A DNA stretch of 64,000 nt from positions 214,973,982 through 215,037,981 of the forward strand of contig CP136063.1 of the NCBI GenBank assembly GCA_032622095.1. The letters are read 5' to 3'. Numbering within the stretch: the stretch's first letter is position 1; each line of letters starts with the position of its first letter. The DNA is from Siphonodentalium dalli. Taxonomy: Eukaryota > Mollusca > Scaphopoda > Gadilida > Siphonodentaliidae. The translations under genes were made by a program, and so were the position numbers. Under the pieces are notes generated by a model. The model did not search any database, had not been told where the DNA came from, and saw only the letters and a program-made list of their open reading frames with translations. Shown piece by piece: positions 1 to 11,324 of this stretch.

Positions 1-369
1 CACAAGGAATATTAATTTTTTGTCAATTTTATCACAAAACGGCCATAAAAACCGACAAATACCATTAAAATAGGGATTTTTGCCACAATGAATTTATGGT
101 TATTTTCCCGAGTTTGCGGAGAAAATGCCCTTTTTTGCGGAAAAGTTCCCTTTTTGTAGGCTCTGCCCCCCTGCCCTTGGATGCTTCCGGCGCCCCTGAG
201 TTCAGATGCTGTTTTCTATGAATGTTCCGGTCGATTTGCTTGACATTTTTGGCTATGTTAGTTGAATGATACATTCATCCAGTTTGCATAGCGCCTGAAT
301 ACTAATTAAACTCTTATCAGTTTCACTCATCCGAACAAGTCCATAATATGTCTTTAATTTACCAACAGC
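1..369. other. Unannotated AT-rich sequence
   Basis: No gene is recognised. Positions about 60-210 resemble degraded copies of a low-copy repeat seen again near 1195-1345 and 55600-55700: a TTTTTGCC stretch followed by CCCCCTGCCCTTGG and GGATGCTTCC-like words. The short reverse ORF here has no recognisable domain. Confidence 0.3.
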
Positions 370-790
370 GGTATCTGGGCAAATTTGTCAGTTGCTTTCA
401 GTGGGGTCAGTGGTTTTTACATGCAGTGGAGTGATTTACCTGTGAAATTAACCTTTGCACTGTTTTTTCTCCACCTGTTAAACTGCTATGGCTTAGCAGC
501 CCTGGGAATTAGCCTAGGAAATAGGCAATGCCCAGGTAAAAGCAGAGGTAAAATCAGTTTGCCTAGGAAATTATATTGCCTAGGTAAATTAAGTATACAA
601 TTCTAAAGTCTACTAGTCTACAATTTCTTTGATAACTAATCATAATCAATTGCCTAGGTAAATCTGTTTTTGCCTAGGCCGATTACTTTCTCCTAGGCAA
701 ACATATTGCCGAGGCATCTTTTCCGTAATTCCCAGTGTTGGCCTAGCAGCTGAAATTACGTTAAACCCTAATAAACCAAACAAACCAATG
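370..790 (+). repeat. Dispersed repeat I, copy 1 (split by a small insertion)
   Basis: Words such as TTTGTCAGTTGCTTT, GTGGTTTTTACATG and GTGAAATTAACC recur near 47455-47640 and, in part, at 50775-50840. This defines a dispersed repeat that may be the body of a tRNA-derived SINE, because a tRNA-like head precedes another copy near 46800. The copy is interrupted at 501-739. No coding potential is seen. Confidence 0.45.
501..739. mobile_element. Small inverted-repeat element rich in CCTAGG
   Basis: The ends are the inverted repeats CTGGGAATTA and TAATTCCCAG. The insert is flanked by near-identical 11-mers, GGCTTAGCAGC at 490-500 and GGCCTAGCAGC at 740-750, which look like a long target duplication. 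A 9-11 bp duplication is typical of Mutator-like elements, so that class is possible. The interior repeats the word TTGCCTAGG and variants about eight times. Confidence 0.5.
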
Positions 791-1749
791 TATTGACTTG
801 AAGCAATCGTCCAGTTTTATTGTCGAAGGTTCCTCGTCATTTTGACCAAGACAATATGATGGGCCATTAATCTGAAGAAAGTCATTAGTCAAATGGGTCA
901 GATTTTATTACCAATCTGAGGCTATTATTTTTGACCAGTTCTGAAATAAAAATTAATGGCTATTACTAGTATTAAAGAAGAACTTTATTTCTCTGAAGAT
1001 TTCCACACATGCCTTAACACTTCCTATACTAAAGCATCATTGATGAGTAGTTATCCCTTAGGAAATGTTCAGATAATAAGTTAAACAAACGACCATAGGT
1101 CATTTATTGAACTTATTATCTAAACATTTCCCTCAATAAATAGGACTTCTTCTACACTTTTGTTTATCAAAGTATAGGGCTTTCTTTTTGCAAGGATATT
1201 ATTCAAAATGGTGATTGTGTGGCAAAATATTGTATTTTCGGCATTTATGTTTACATTTATCTAAAAATGTGTCTTTTTCTGCAAGTAGTAGTCCCCCACC
1301 TTGCCCATGGTTGCTTCTAGCTGTCGCCCCTTAGAAATCATCATCTGAAAAATAAGCAAATGATTGAGCAGTTCCCCTTAATTTTGAGCGTAACTGTATC
1401 TGATGAACAGTCATATCTCATTATAGGGGAATTTGTGAAGATGTATATTGACCATTTGAAATATTAATTTGGAGTTAAAACAAACAGGTGCCTGGCCTGC
1501 CACACAGGAAAGTAAATATAATGTGTGTTCTAATCCCCCAGGGTTTCAAATGAAATTTGGTGAAAATTCAATTCAAATTTCTATGTGCTGGAATTTCTCT
1601 CTCTCAATTACTTTGGTGAATTCCATAAATGATGGGAAAATTGATTGGATAATTAACCCACAAAGTGCCAAGGTGACATTAATATATGACTACTGACATG
1701 ATTAATTTTGAGCCCACGCTTTCTGTGAATCTTGGTCAAATGAAATGAG
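791..1749. other. No gene; degraded repeat pieces
   Basis: Contains a partial F-family element at 1021-1135, a repeat shared with 55600-55700 at about 1195-1345, and otherwise unique AT-rich sequence. The short ORF at 1469-1696 has no recognisable motif. Confidence 0.3.
1021..1135. mobile_element. F-family fragment (TTAA MITE)
   Basis: Carries the diagnostic F core: AGGAAATGTTCAGATAATAAG facing its inverted copy CTTATTATCTAAACATTTCC, preceded by TATACTAAAGC and ATTGATGAGTAGTTA. Both termini are degraded and no target duplication can be read. Confidence 0.5.
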
Positions 1750-2765
1750 GGAGAACCAGTAACCAGGTTCACACCGCCATTGAGTCCAGGATAACGCAGG
1801 AGCACTGGATCCATTTTATTGTAGGAGCAGTTGGTTCAGATTAGTGCTGATGTTGTTCCAGATTATCGCAGGGGCATTGATTCCAGGTTTCCACATTGTG
1901 TCCTGGTTAAATCAGGAGCATTGGATTTTGATTGTTGCCTGAGTATTGAATATAAGTTGACACCAGCATAGGGCCCTGTGAAATCTCAGGATTCACAGGG
2001 CCCTTCACTGGCATTGTGTCCAGGTTAATGCAGGAGCAATGTGTCAAGGTTAATGCACGAGTATTGTGTCCGGGTTGAGGCAGGAGCCTTGCTCCTGGTA
2101 TCACAGGTACATATGGTTATGATTTTCACATTGTGTCCAGGTTAATGTAGGTGCATTTTGTCCAGGTTAATGCAAAAGCATTGTGTCCAGGTTAATGCAC
2201 AAGCATTGTGTCCAGGTTGAGGCAGGAGCCTTTGCTCCATAGTAACGCAGGAACATTGGGTTCTGATTTTCGCATTGTGTCCACGTTAATGTAGGAGTAT
2301 TGTGTCCATGTTAATGTAGGAACATTGTGACCAGGTTAATGCACAAGAATTGTGTCCAAGTTAATATAGGACCATTGGGACCAAGTTAATGTAGGAGCAT
2401 TGGGACCAAGTTAATGTAGGAGCATTGGATCAATGTTATTGAAAGAGTTGTTGCAGGGGCATTATTAGATCCAGGTTATAACTTATTGCAGGAACATTTC
2501 TCCAGGTTATCTTGGCATTGGTTTCAGGTTAATGTCGGAGCATTTCTCCAAGTTATCTAGGCATTGGTTTCAGGTTAATGCAGGAGCATATCTCGTAGTT
2601 ATCTAGGCATTACGTTCAGGATAATGCAGGCGCATTTCTCCAGGTTATCAAGGCATTGGGTTCAGGATAATGCAGGAGCATTTCTCCAGGTTATCTAGGC
2701 ATAGGATCCAGGGTATCACAGCATTGTGTCCAGGTTATTGGAGGGCAAATTGATCATGATTATGA
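1750..2765. repeat. Degenerate ~25-26 bp minisatellite
   Basis: About 1 kb of imperfect tandem units built on GTGTCCAGGTTAATGCAGG and AGCATT. Later units (2460-2720) shift to a related form with TTTCTCCAGGTTATC and GGCATTGG. Unit length and sequence vary, so the array is old. The reverse ORF inside it is a by-product of the repetition. Confidence 0.8.
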
Positions 2766-3717
2766 TGATTATCGCAGGGGAATTGTACCCATAAGGCATG
2801 TACATCATCATGTTTTGGGTGATATATAGACAATAGTTAACTGTTAAAATTTTTAGAAATGCCACTTCAGTTAACAGAATTGATTAATTGCCCAAAAATA
2901 ATGCTAACCACTGTCAACTATAGTATAATATTGCCCGAAACATGTTATTTATCAACATGTTGTTCGACAAAATTTGGCCTTATTATCAACAGAAAGCCTC
3001 TTGATTTTAGAGTTATCCATCTTCATCTGCAATTTGGTCAGAGACCGTCGGCACGTCGACTGTTTACTGGGCCGCTAATAATTCTCGATGATGAAAATTC
3101 ATAGATTTCAAAAATCGATTTATAATAACTCGGTGGGTTGATAGGTTGGTTCCTCATCTTGAATCAAATATTTTTTTACCCCCGAATCCAAATAAATAGT
3201 AGTGGCGCTTAATCGGATTATACATCTTTATTATATTTCATTTGATAAGAGGCCCATCCATTTTCGACTTCCTCTGAAAGTATATTGATCATTTCATCTC
3301 CAATTTCACAAATATGTCACATATCTGAATTTGTGTCATTCACAGAAATGCACAAGATGAAAGTAATCTATATGTTTGCAGCTTTGCACCGAGTTTCAAT
3401 TTGTAATTCCGGAAACACATAAAAGCAAATTGTCATTATTTTAATCACCAAGCTACCTTAAGGCTATTAGATAAAATGTCAATTGTTGCTTTGCATATTA
3501 ACGCAAAATTTTATCACCACAAGGGTGCTTCATTGACAGTTTCTCGTTATGGTAATCAACATTTTATTTTAACTCTAGTATCGTGTTATGCACATTTTTA
3601 TTCTGAGTCCCGTCAAATTGCTTTCTGTAATTTTAATATCGGGAAAAAGTGCAGAGTTTTAATCCGCACTTCAATCTCGGGTTGCATTGATTGTTATCCT
3701 TTCGTGTTTTAAGGAGG
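2766..3717. other. Unique sequence, nothing recognised
   Basis: Two short forward ORFs (2859-3104 and 3476-3712) have no recognisable domain, no convincing splice context and AT-biased codons. I treat them as chance. Confidence 0.3.
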
Positions 3718-3749
3718 TACAGTAATGCCCTAAATAATCGACTCCTTAA

Positions 3750-5127
3750 CCGTTTCAGTGCCAGGGGCCGATCTAATCGGCCCTAATTTACGGTCTGTAA
3801 AATCGGCCCTAAAAAAATTAGATTTTTTTGGGTTGAATTTTTTTTGGGTATGCTTAAGCATGCTATAGCGAATTTAAAAACAAACTGGATAAAACCTTAG
3901 GGGCATGTTATAACTCAAAACTATCACCAAGTATTCATTGTAATAATTTTGATGCCCATGAAAAATGTAAGATTCCCTGGCACTAAACCTACAAAATAAG
4001 TATGTTAAGGCCAAAACGAAGAATACCTGTGTTTAGGGTAACCCGCCCGCCCCTACTCAATTCCATTTTATCGTTTTTCAAAAATTTCCTTGCAAATATC
4101 GTCAATTCACGAAAAACGGAAGTGCTGCCATTGTTGTTGTAGTATATTCGTATTCCCTCATCATTGTTCGGCAAACCTCGCCGATTTCTCGAAAGCGGAA
4201 ACCAGAAAACACGCGATATGTATTAACTAGCAAATCGAAAGTAACCGGATATTTTGCCGATTGAATATGGCGGAAACACTTCCGTGTGCGGATAGATCCT
4301 GCGTTTTAGCTATTAAACTTCACAAATGCGTTCATATGAATCAGAATAGAAACATCATGGCGCCTGTCAACTATGGCACAGACATGTTGTCGTGCGTGAA
4401 CCGGTACCACAGGGATTCTGAACTGACAGAAAAGGACATAGTAATAAAATGTCAGATTAAAAATAATTCTGTACGTCACGTTCGCGTTGCCGCATGTATG
4501 TGCCATATCCAATGGAGGAACTCTTGTTAAATTCACCTTCTGAGTTGAATATTTCGCAAAATTTTTCGACGGGTCAAATTGTGACCCCGAACTGACCTTG
4601 AGCTTCAAAATGGTCAATTCAAGGTCAAAGCCCGGATAAAGTCGGGTCACCTTCTAGTTCTATATATAATATCATTTAATATCATGCTGTATACATGTCA
4701 TTGAACTTCTGTAACACCATTAAACTGATTAAAGCTACCATGACATTGATTGGTGTGACAATGACTTGCCCAAGCTTTATACGAGTGACACTGGCAGACG
4801 ATTAGAAGGCACGAATACTTAAATACTATCCCCCGTGAAAAATAAAATGAAAAAATAAAATAAAATGAAGTACTGCCCGCCCGCCCCTGTTTTTTTCCTT
4901 CATGTTACCCTAAACTCAGGTATTCTTCCTTTTGGCCTAAAGAATATAAGAATTTTTTTTTTAAATTGTAAAAAATTGTAAAAAATAATAACAAATGATG
5001 AAAAATTGTTAGGCCAATGCATTCTCTTATATATGCGAGGCGACCTATGGTCGACTCATATATATAAGAGAATGCATTGGCATTTGTATATGGGTTGATA
5101 CAAAAATCGGACCTGGCACTGAAAGGG
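3750..5127. mobile_element. A-family piggyBac-type MITE inside D
   Basis: Flanked by TTAA at 3746-3749 and 5128-5131. The ends are CCGTTTCAGTGCCAGG and CCTGGCACTGAAAGGG. The target is the TTAACC inside the D arm. The A interior is itself split by a Harbinger-like insertion. The hairpin module shared by A, B and C is at 5010-5082. Confidence 0.85.
4009..4937. mobile_element. Harbinger-like non-autonomous element inside A
   Basis: The inverted ends GGCCAAAACGAAGAATACC and its near-complement extend about 35 bp to GTTTAGGGTAAC. They are flanked by TAA at 4006-4008 and 4938-4940. Three-base TAA/TTA duplications with GG-starting ends are typical of PIF/Harbinger elements. Its length is 929 bp and no transposase is recognisable. 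The 114-residue reverse ORF inside shows no domain. Confidence 0.7.
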
Positions 5128-5241
5128 TTAAACACAGAAAAATTATGGATAATTTTGCAGGATTTAATTGGAAATATGGCTTGTTGCCATTCATTGGAAA
5201 GCTCTCAGTGAGAGCTTTCCGATGAATGGCAACAAGCCATG

Positions 5242-5623
5242 TTAGAGTATGCGATAAGCAAAACACTCAACACCAGGGAGACCCCACTTAAGGAACTTTG
5301 GTTAGAAATTCCACCAATTTGTTTACAATATAACAATACAGTGCTTGCTAATCCATGCCTCTCAAGATTTCGGTGTTGAATGGGTCAGCGTGAATCACTC
5401 TCCTAAAAAAATCGACATGGTGTTGAGTGTTTTGCTTTATAATGCTCACTATTTACGTGCTGTATATAAACAAATGATTGGCTCACACAAAGTGTGTTTG
5501 TGGATAATACACATTCATACTATCATTATACTATATACTATTAGTATATCCTTGAGGAAATTTTTCATAATGTGGTAACTGTTATTTAAAAATTATAACC
5601 TATAATGAAGGCCATCATTGACT
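5242..5623. other. Short unique stretch with a small inverted repeat
   Basis: The word AGCAAAACACTCAACACC near 5255-5272 is repeated inverted as GGTGTTGAGTGTTTTGCT near 5418-5435, enclosing about 145 bp. It may be a remnant of a small element. No gene is seen. Confidence 0.35.
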
Positions 5624-5627
5624 TTAA

Positions 5628-5841
5628 CCCTTTGAGTGCCAGGTCTGATTTTTGTATCGACCCATATACCCTGTGCCAATGCATTCTCTTATATATGCGA
5701 GTCGACCATAGGTCGCCTCGCATATATAAGAGAATGCATTGGCCTAACCCAAAATGTTTTTTTGAATTTTTGAATTTTTTTTAGGGCACTCTACAGACCA
5801 TAAATTAGGGCCGATGAGATCGGCCCCTGGCACTAAAAGTG
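5628..5841. mobile_element. A-family MITE, short copy
   Basis: TTAA lies at 5624-5627 and 5842-5845, with ends CCCTTTGAGTGCCAGG and CCTGGCACTAAAAGTG. It contains one copy of the shared hairpin (about 5677-5744) with the GTCGACC-type centre. The interior is shortened relative to 9865-10341. Confidence 0.85.
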
Positions 5842-6249
5842 TTAAAGATACAGCTTCGTTTCAAGAAGAATTAAATTTTTTAAATTAATCATGAGTATCA
5901 ATGGAATAAAGGCATCTCCACACCACCTTAAAATGCTCCACTAACATCTAGGCCACTGATGCTTTCAGCACCAACAAAACCAATTAAGAGAATTGAGTAT
6001 AAAAATAAATGGGCCAGAGGCAGAATTTTTATATTTGATCTGTGTACAGGTGGAGGACAGTTTGTCATAGGAGATAAATGGATGGAAGTAAATTGATTAC
6101 GGCTGTTTAAATAGCCTCGTTGAATCATTTTGATTAAAATACCTGGAATCATGGATAAAATGGATGGCAGGTTCAAAAACAAATTCTGACTCAGGTTCTG
6201 TTTAGTCTGAACAAGGGACATAACTCTATTGTTTCACAACAGTCAACTC

Positions 6250-6995
6250 CAAGCCTTGAGATAGTGTGTCTGTCATTTGCAGAATGAGGTCCTCAGATGT
6301 TGAATTTAGTGATGCTATCCCACACAGCGGGCTAGCATATCCAAATCCACCCTCTTTAAACCTCATTCTGCTTAGGCCTCAACTGCTGTGGGAGACCTAG
6401 GATCTGATTGAAGTTCTCAAGTTGAAGTTGGTGGTGCTCCTCCATTAGTCACCTCAATTATGAATTTTACCTTTTGCAAATTAGGGGATATAGAAACTGA
6501 ACAGAAGGGGAAATGAAACTAAAAATAATGTTAAGGGGAGGTCAAGTGACCAATTTTGAATGGGGAGTTCCATACAAATCTCCTCAGCAAAAGTTATATA
6601 TGAAGCTGTTGTCTGGGAACTAAAGCAGCCATATCATTAAACAGTCACAATATTTAACTGGTGGCTCAGCTTGGTAAATAGGCACTTTTTGTTATAAATT
6701 TATTTTTGATTTTTTTTTCTGGAATTACAACACTTGACCTAGTTTTGAAAAAAGAATAAAAAAAATAAAAAATAGATACATAAAAATTTTAATGGCACAA
6801 ATTCCAAGCCGAACCCCCATATAAATGTGCATTGTTTTCAATACCGCACAAAGTCACAGCCAGAAAAATTTGCAACTCTAACTTTTGTTACGGAGATTTG
6901 CATGCAAATGCCCATTCAAAATTGGTCACTTGACCTCCCACTTAATTTGAGACTATAGATTCTTCCCAGAATATTAGGCCTAAAGCAGAATGTAG
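6250..6995. mobile_element. E-family hAT-type MITE, 3' truncated, with insertion
   Basis: Starts CAAGCCTTGAGATAG, followed by the E hallmarks GTCATTTGCAGAATGAGG and TTTAGTGATGCTA. An internal TTAA is occupied by a Kolobok-like element. E resumes with TTTGAGACTATAGATTC and ends abruptly at about 6995. Confidence 0.7.
6535..6941. mobile_element. Kolobok-like TTAA element inside E
   Basis: TTAA flanks lie at 6531-6534 and 6942-6945. The inverted ends begin GGGGAGGTCAAGTGACC and extend about 30 bp to TTTTGAATGGG. A TTAA duplication with RGG termini separates it from the CCC-ended piggyBac-type families and fits the Kolobok superfamily. Uninterrupted E copies read through this TTAA, which gives an internal empty site. 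Confidence 0.7.
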
Positions 6996-7957
6996 AAAAC
7001 ATGGGTTAATAGTTGACCAGTGTCCGATGGAGATTAATGGATCCAACTCTGGATATAAAAATAATACAATGTGATGGTCAATATGCCAATCTTTGATCTA
7101 ATTACAAGAAACATTTAATGGTTTTTATGGCAAAAAATGAGTAGATGTAAAAGATACACGCTGGATGAATGGTATTATTTGATGTGAGTGATACACAGGC
7201 TTATAACAGGCCTTCTTTAATCAAACAGCAATAACTGACTTAGAAATTTGATGTCTCCGGCTGTCCAAGCAATAAATTTTGCTGCTACAAAGATATGAGG
7301 GCATATATAGCCGTAAAAACCCATCCTGAGTGTGGCACATATAAAAGCCATGATTTATACTAATTGCAATTTTTTAAACTGACAATGAGGATACAGGTAA
7401 ACTAGATATATACTTGTACAATATAATGGTCAACAAGACATTATTCAGTAAGTCTCATATATATATGAATATTAATAAAATCAGTTGATATTTGTTCAAG
7501 TTATTGAGCTACATGTAACATGATCAAAATTAAAGAAAATGAACTAAGTAAGGGCTGTAACTTTGGCCCGGTTTTCAAACTCGATGAAGATATTGTTTAG
7601 CAAATATATACCGGCTGATATTTGTTCAAGTTATTGCGCTATCGCAGTCTGTAGATGCCCTCCACCAACCCAAAACCGACCTTGCCAAACTATAGGTCTA
7701 GTTTTTAGAAAAACTTGACCAAAACTCATATATATGCAAAACCAATATTTTTGTAATATTTCTGAAAACAGTGAACCTAAACTCCCCAGAAATGTAATTG
7801 TTTTATTATTCATTCGGTCAAAATTAAAGTGGTTGGCCTCACTTTTGGTCCAATATCAAACACTAATATGATAATATTAATATGATAATATGCAAGGCAT
7901 ATAGAACAACCCCGATATGTTAATATAAGGGAAAGAACCTTGCTGGGGATCACGTAC
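6996..7957. other. No gene recognised
   Basis: AT-rich sequence. The words TGATATTTGTTCAAGTTATT occur twice (about 7486 and 7617), suggesting a small local duplication. Reverse ORFs of 60-104 residues include part of the adjacent D palindrome and are not convincing. Confidence 0.3.
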
Positions 7958-8167
7958 AGTAATGCTCTAATTAACCGACTCCTTAACCACAGCAGAATTA
8001 TGGGTAACTTTTCAGGATTTAGTCGGAAATATGGCTTGTTGCCATTCATCGGAAAGCTCTCGGAGAGCTTTCCGATGAATGGCAACAAGCCATATTTCCG
8101 ACTAAATCCTGAAAAGTTACCCATAATTCTGCTGTGGTTAAGGAGTCGATTAATTAGAGCATTGCTG
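7958..8167. mobile_element. D-family foldback, intact copy
   Basis: The 210-bp element is an almost perfect inverted repeat with arms of about 100 bp. TA flanks lie at 7956-7957 and 8168-8169, and the end is CAGTAATGCTC. Because it is a palindrome, both strands give the same spurious peptide beginning MGNFSGFS. The class (Tc1/mariner MITE) is inferred from TA and CAGT. Confidence 0.85.
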
Positions 8168-8169
8168 TA

Positions 8170-8820
8170 GTTGTGAACCTATTTAGGCATAAAGCATGGT
8201 AATAACCCAAATGCTTGATTAATATTGTAGACCATTTGGATGCGAATAGACTTTGGTATCTACCTATTACCTATACTGGACCCAGAGATCAGCGCATAGC
8301 AGGGTGACATGATGGTTGTTATTACAAACCGTACATTATAAGTCTATTTACTCTTGAATATAATGGGACCCTTCCTAAGATGCATCAGTTAGAGGGTTGT
8401 GGGACACACAATATAATGGGGACCCTAACAGATGACCTGACATATGCTGTGCCAAAAGTCACACGAGGTCATACCAAGTTGTATAATTCTGGGACATACA
8501 TGGTATTCGTTTGATTGATCCGTCTGGCATGGCCGGGTCTCTGATGGTTTGAGCCCGGAACACTGCTCCTTTCAATATAATATTAGTAAGTATATGTGAT
8601 TTGTCATTGCCCAGTGCCCAATCTTGTCTGCACTAATTCCTATGTTGTATTTTATAAGGTATTTTTTTGGTGTTGGGGTTATTACGGTTTACTGTCATTT
8701 CAGGTGCTCGGCCATGTCACGACGTCAGTTTTACAGGTGCAGGAAAGGCCGCTCTCAACAGCACCATTCATGTGGCTAAATTTAATTTTAGTACAATTTT
8801 ATTCGTGTGGCTAATTTCTG
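8170..8820. other. No gene recognised
   Basis: Mostly unique sequence. Forward ORFs at 8596-8814 and 8667-9053 run partly into a B element and have no domain. Confidence 0.3.
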
Positions 8821-8824
8821 TTAA

Positions 8825-9216
8825 CCCTTTACCCAACAGAACGGCCCTGTGCCAATGCATTCTCTTATATATGCGAGTCGACCATAGGTCGCCTCACATA
8901 TATAAGAGAATGCATTGGCTTAACACATTAAAAATTATAAAATTGTTAAAGAATGTAAGAAAAAATGGTAAAAAGTGTTTAAAAAAGAGTTTTTTTAGGC
9001 CAATGCATTCTCTTATATATGCGAGGCGACCTATGGTCGACTCGCATATATAAGAGAATGCATTGGCACACGGCATAACTGTAACTATCACAATGTGGTC
9101 AAGGAGCCGGTTCCAATGATATCCATATTTGTATGGTTCTATTGAGACAGACCGAAGATATTTTAGGCTGTTGAAGCTTTATTTGGCCGGTTTTGGCCGG
9201 TTTGTTGGGTAAAGGG
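8825..9216. mobile_element. B-family piggyBac-type MITE
   Basis: TTAA lies at 8821-8824 and 9217-9220, with ends CCCTTTACCCAACA and TGTTGGGTAAAGGG. Two copies of the shared hairpin sit inside in opposite orientation (about 8851-8919 and 9000-9067). The arm beside the right end contains GGCCGGTTTTGGCCGG and a stretch matching the other B copies. Confidence 0.9.
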
Positions 9217-9262
9217 TTAAGTGGCCAACCACAGAACAGATTTTCAATGGACTCTTCAACAT

Positions 9263-9590
9263 GCTCTATTTAGAAAACGGTCACTTAATATCTTGAGAAT
9301 GACTGTCCATGCATGTGATTTTGTGTCCATAAGACTCCATATTACCATCTGAAATTACAGTAATGCCCTAAATAATCGACTCCTTAACCACAGCAGAATT
9401 ATGGGTAATTTTTCAGGATTTAGTCGGAAATATGGCTTGTTGCCATTCATTGGAAAGCTCTCACTACCATCTGACATTTCCGATGAATGTCAGATGGTAA
9501 TATGGAGTCTTATGGAGACAAAATCACATGGACAGTCATTCTCAAGATATTAAGTGACCGTTTTCTAAATAGAGCTTTCCTATGAATGGC
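9263..9590. mobile_element. Rearranged D element carrying an inverted copy of its own flank
   Basis: A D left arm begins after TA at 9356-9357 and runs to GGAAAGCTCTC. The usual right arm is replaced by sequence 9490-9575, which is the inverted copy of 9263-9352 (about 90 bp, one 4-bp gap). TTTCCTATGAATGGC, a D right-arm piece, follows. This looks like strand switching at the hairpin during insertion or repair. Confidence 0.7.
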
Positions 9591-9864
9591 TTATGCTAGC
9601 CTAATATGCCCCGCGTCATACAAACTAAGTCCTTTCTTTGGTATAATGACCACACCAGATGAATTTATATTCCACAATAAATTTTATTGCATTGCCTTGC
9701 ACACTATGCAATGACCCTTAAACGTGCACTTGTTTGCATGTTAATTAATAGCATGTTCCAACTGTAGACTGCAGTGCATTACTATAACACCCATGTTTCT
9801 GAAGCATGTTATGTCAAGTCTTTGAAAGCATGGATTGACTGGATCGACTTTCAGCCTGTCTTAA

Positions 9865-10341
9865 CCCTTTGAGTGCCAGGTCCGATTTTTGTATCAACCC
9901 ATATACCCTGTGCCAATGCATTCTCTTATATATGCGAGTCGACCATAGGTCACCTCGCATATATAAGAGAATGCATTGGCCTAACAATTTTTCATCATTT
10001 GTTATTATTTTTTACAATTTTTTACAATTTTAATAATTTTTTCTTATATTCTTTAACAGACTTATTTTGTAGGTTTAGTGCCAGGGAATCTCACGTTTTT
10101 CCATGGGCATCAAAATTATTACAATGAATACTTGGTGATAGTTTTGAGTTATAACATGCCCTTAAGGTTTTATCCAGTTTGTTTTTAAATTCGCTATAGC
10201 ATGCTTAAGCATACCCAAAACAAATTCAACCAAAAAAATGTTTTTTTTTTATTTTTATTTTTATTATTATTTTTTTTTTTAGGGCCAATTTTACAGACCG
10301 TAAATTAGGGCCAATGAGATCGGCCCCTGGCACTGAAAGGG
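9865..10341. mobile_element. A-family MITE, full-length copy
   Basis: TTAA lies at 9861-9864 and 10342-10345. The ends are CCCTTTGAGTGCCAGG and CCTGGCACTGAAAGGG. It has one shared hairpin near the left end, then a region with TTTAGTGCCAGGGAATCTC and GCTATAGCATGCTTAAGC, then a T/A-rich tract. At 477 bp it is the best model for the intact family. Confidence 0.9.
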
Positions 10342-10345
10342 TTAA

Positions 10346-10770
10346 TGAGATTTTGGCATTCAAATTTCACAACCTCGAAAAGTGGTTGTCGAAGTCACTT
10401 GAACACATATCATATCATATTTATATGGGGATGCCGACAGGATTCATATTGAGCTAGAAGAAAATTACACATAGCTCAATCGCTATAATTATCGGATGAG
10501 TTATTTAAATTGGTGAAGAAAACATTGAATTTTATTAGTCGTTTCTTGAACTCATTATCTGGACATTTTCCACCAATCAATGTAATCCTTCTGCACTATT
10601 AATGTTATCAATTTGTCTGTCTGTCATCTGCTTATGTTTCCTGAACACCCCTCCAATGGAATAATAGACCATTCCAATGCATACTTTTATAACTGGGTGG
10701 GAGTCTGGGAGAATCCATTTATTAAAGAAAGGACTAACTGAGCTGTTTCTCTCAGATCAAAGGGCCCATG
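10346..10770. other. F-family piece and unique sequence
   Basis: From about 10541 to 10735 the sequence matches the F family in inverted orientation (CCTGAACACCCCTCCA, AATAGACCATTCCAATG). The opposite F piece lies at 11160-11290, so the two face each other around a D element. No gene is seen. Confidence 0.45.
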
Positions 10771-10772
10771 TA

Positions 10773-10995
10773 CAGTAATGCCCTAAATAATCGACTCCTT
10801 AACCACAGCAGAATTATGGGTAATTTTTCAGGATTTAGCAGGATTTAGTCTGAAATATGGCTTGTTGCCATTCATCAGAAAGTTCTCACTGAGAGCTTTC
10901 CGATGAATGGCAACAAGCCATATTTCCGACTAAATCCTGAAAAATTACCCATAATTCTGCTGTGGTTAAGGAGTCGATTATTTAAGGCATTACTG
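10773..10995. mobile_element. D-family foldback, intact copy
   Basis: TA flanks lie at 10771-10772 and 10996-10997. It is near-palindromic over 223 bp, with CAGTAATGCCCTAAATAATC at the left and the inverted end at the right. A small duplication (CAGGATTTAG twice) sits in the left arm. Confidence 0.85.
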
Positions 10996-11159
10996 TAGCT
11001 GTTGGTAGGTTGCATATATGACCTTTCGAATCAGGTGTATTCATTTCGAATCTCATCTCGAAATCAAATATAATCTAGATAACATTACATATGTTCTGCC
11101 ATCGGACATTATCGTACATGTGTAAACATGACTGAAGAATCAGAGATTTAGTTTGATTC

Positions 11160-11290
11160 AACCTTTCTATACTGAATGGATTCTCCCACCCAGTTATAAA
11201 AGTATACATTGGAACAGTCTATTATTCATTTGGAGGGCTGTACAGGAAACATAAGTAGATGGAAGACAAACAAAAAGATAATAGAGAAGG
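11160..11290. mobile_element. F-family fragment
   Basis: Contains CCTTTCTATACTGAATGG, CTCCCACCCAGTTATAAAAG and TATTATTCATTTGGAGGG, the left third of F. The right part is missing. Confidence 0.5.
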
Positions 11291-11324
11291 GTTCCTATCT
11301 GGTGTCTATTACACCACCCCTAGT

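Larger units (their letters stand above)
3720..5241. mobile_element. D-family foldback (TA target), outer shell of a 3-level nest
   Basis: The left end CAGTAATGCCCTAAATAATC follows a TA at 3718-3719. D sequence stops at CTCCTTAACC, where an A element is inserted. It resumes at 5132 with the AATTATGG, CAGGATTTA and ATATGGCTTGTTGCCATTC words of D and folds back at about 5205. The right arm is truncated near 5241 and the right TA is lost. Tc1/mariner class is inferred from the TA duplication and CAGT end seen in intact copies. Confidence 0.75.

Noticed and set aside
4306-4650. 114-residue reverse ORF
   Set aside because: Lies inside the Harbinger-like MITE, overlaps a forward ORF, and shows no helix-turn-helix or DDE feature.
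5010-5082. microRNA gene
   Set aside because: The hairpin is part of a high-copy transposon module; without small-RNA data it is not called a miRNA.
7810-8170. Overlapping ORFs on both strands with the same peptide (MGNFSGFS...)
   Set aside because: They arise because the D element is a palindrome; the same peptide appears in many D copies and has no domain.
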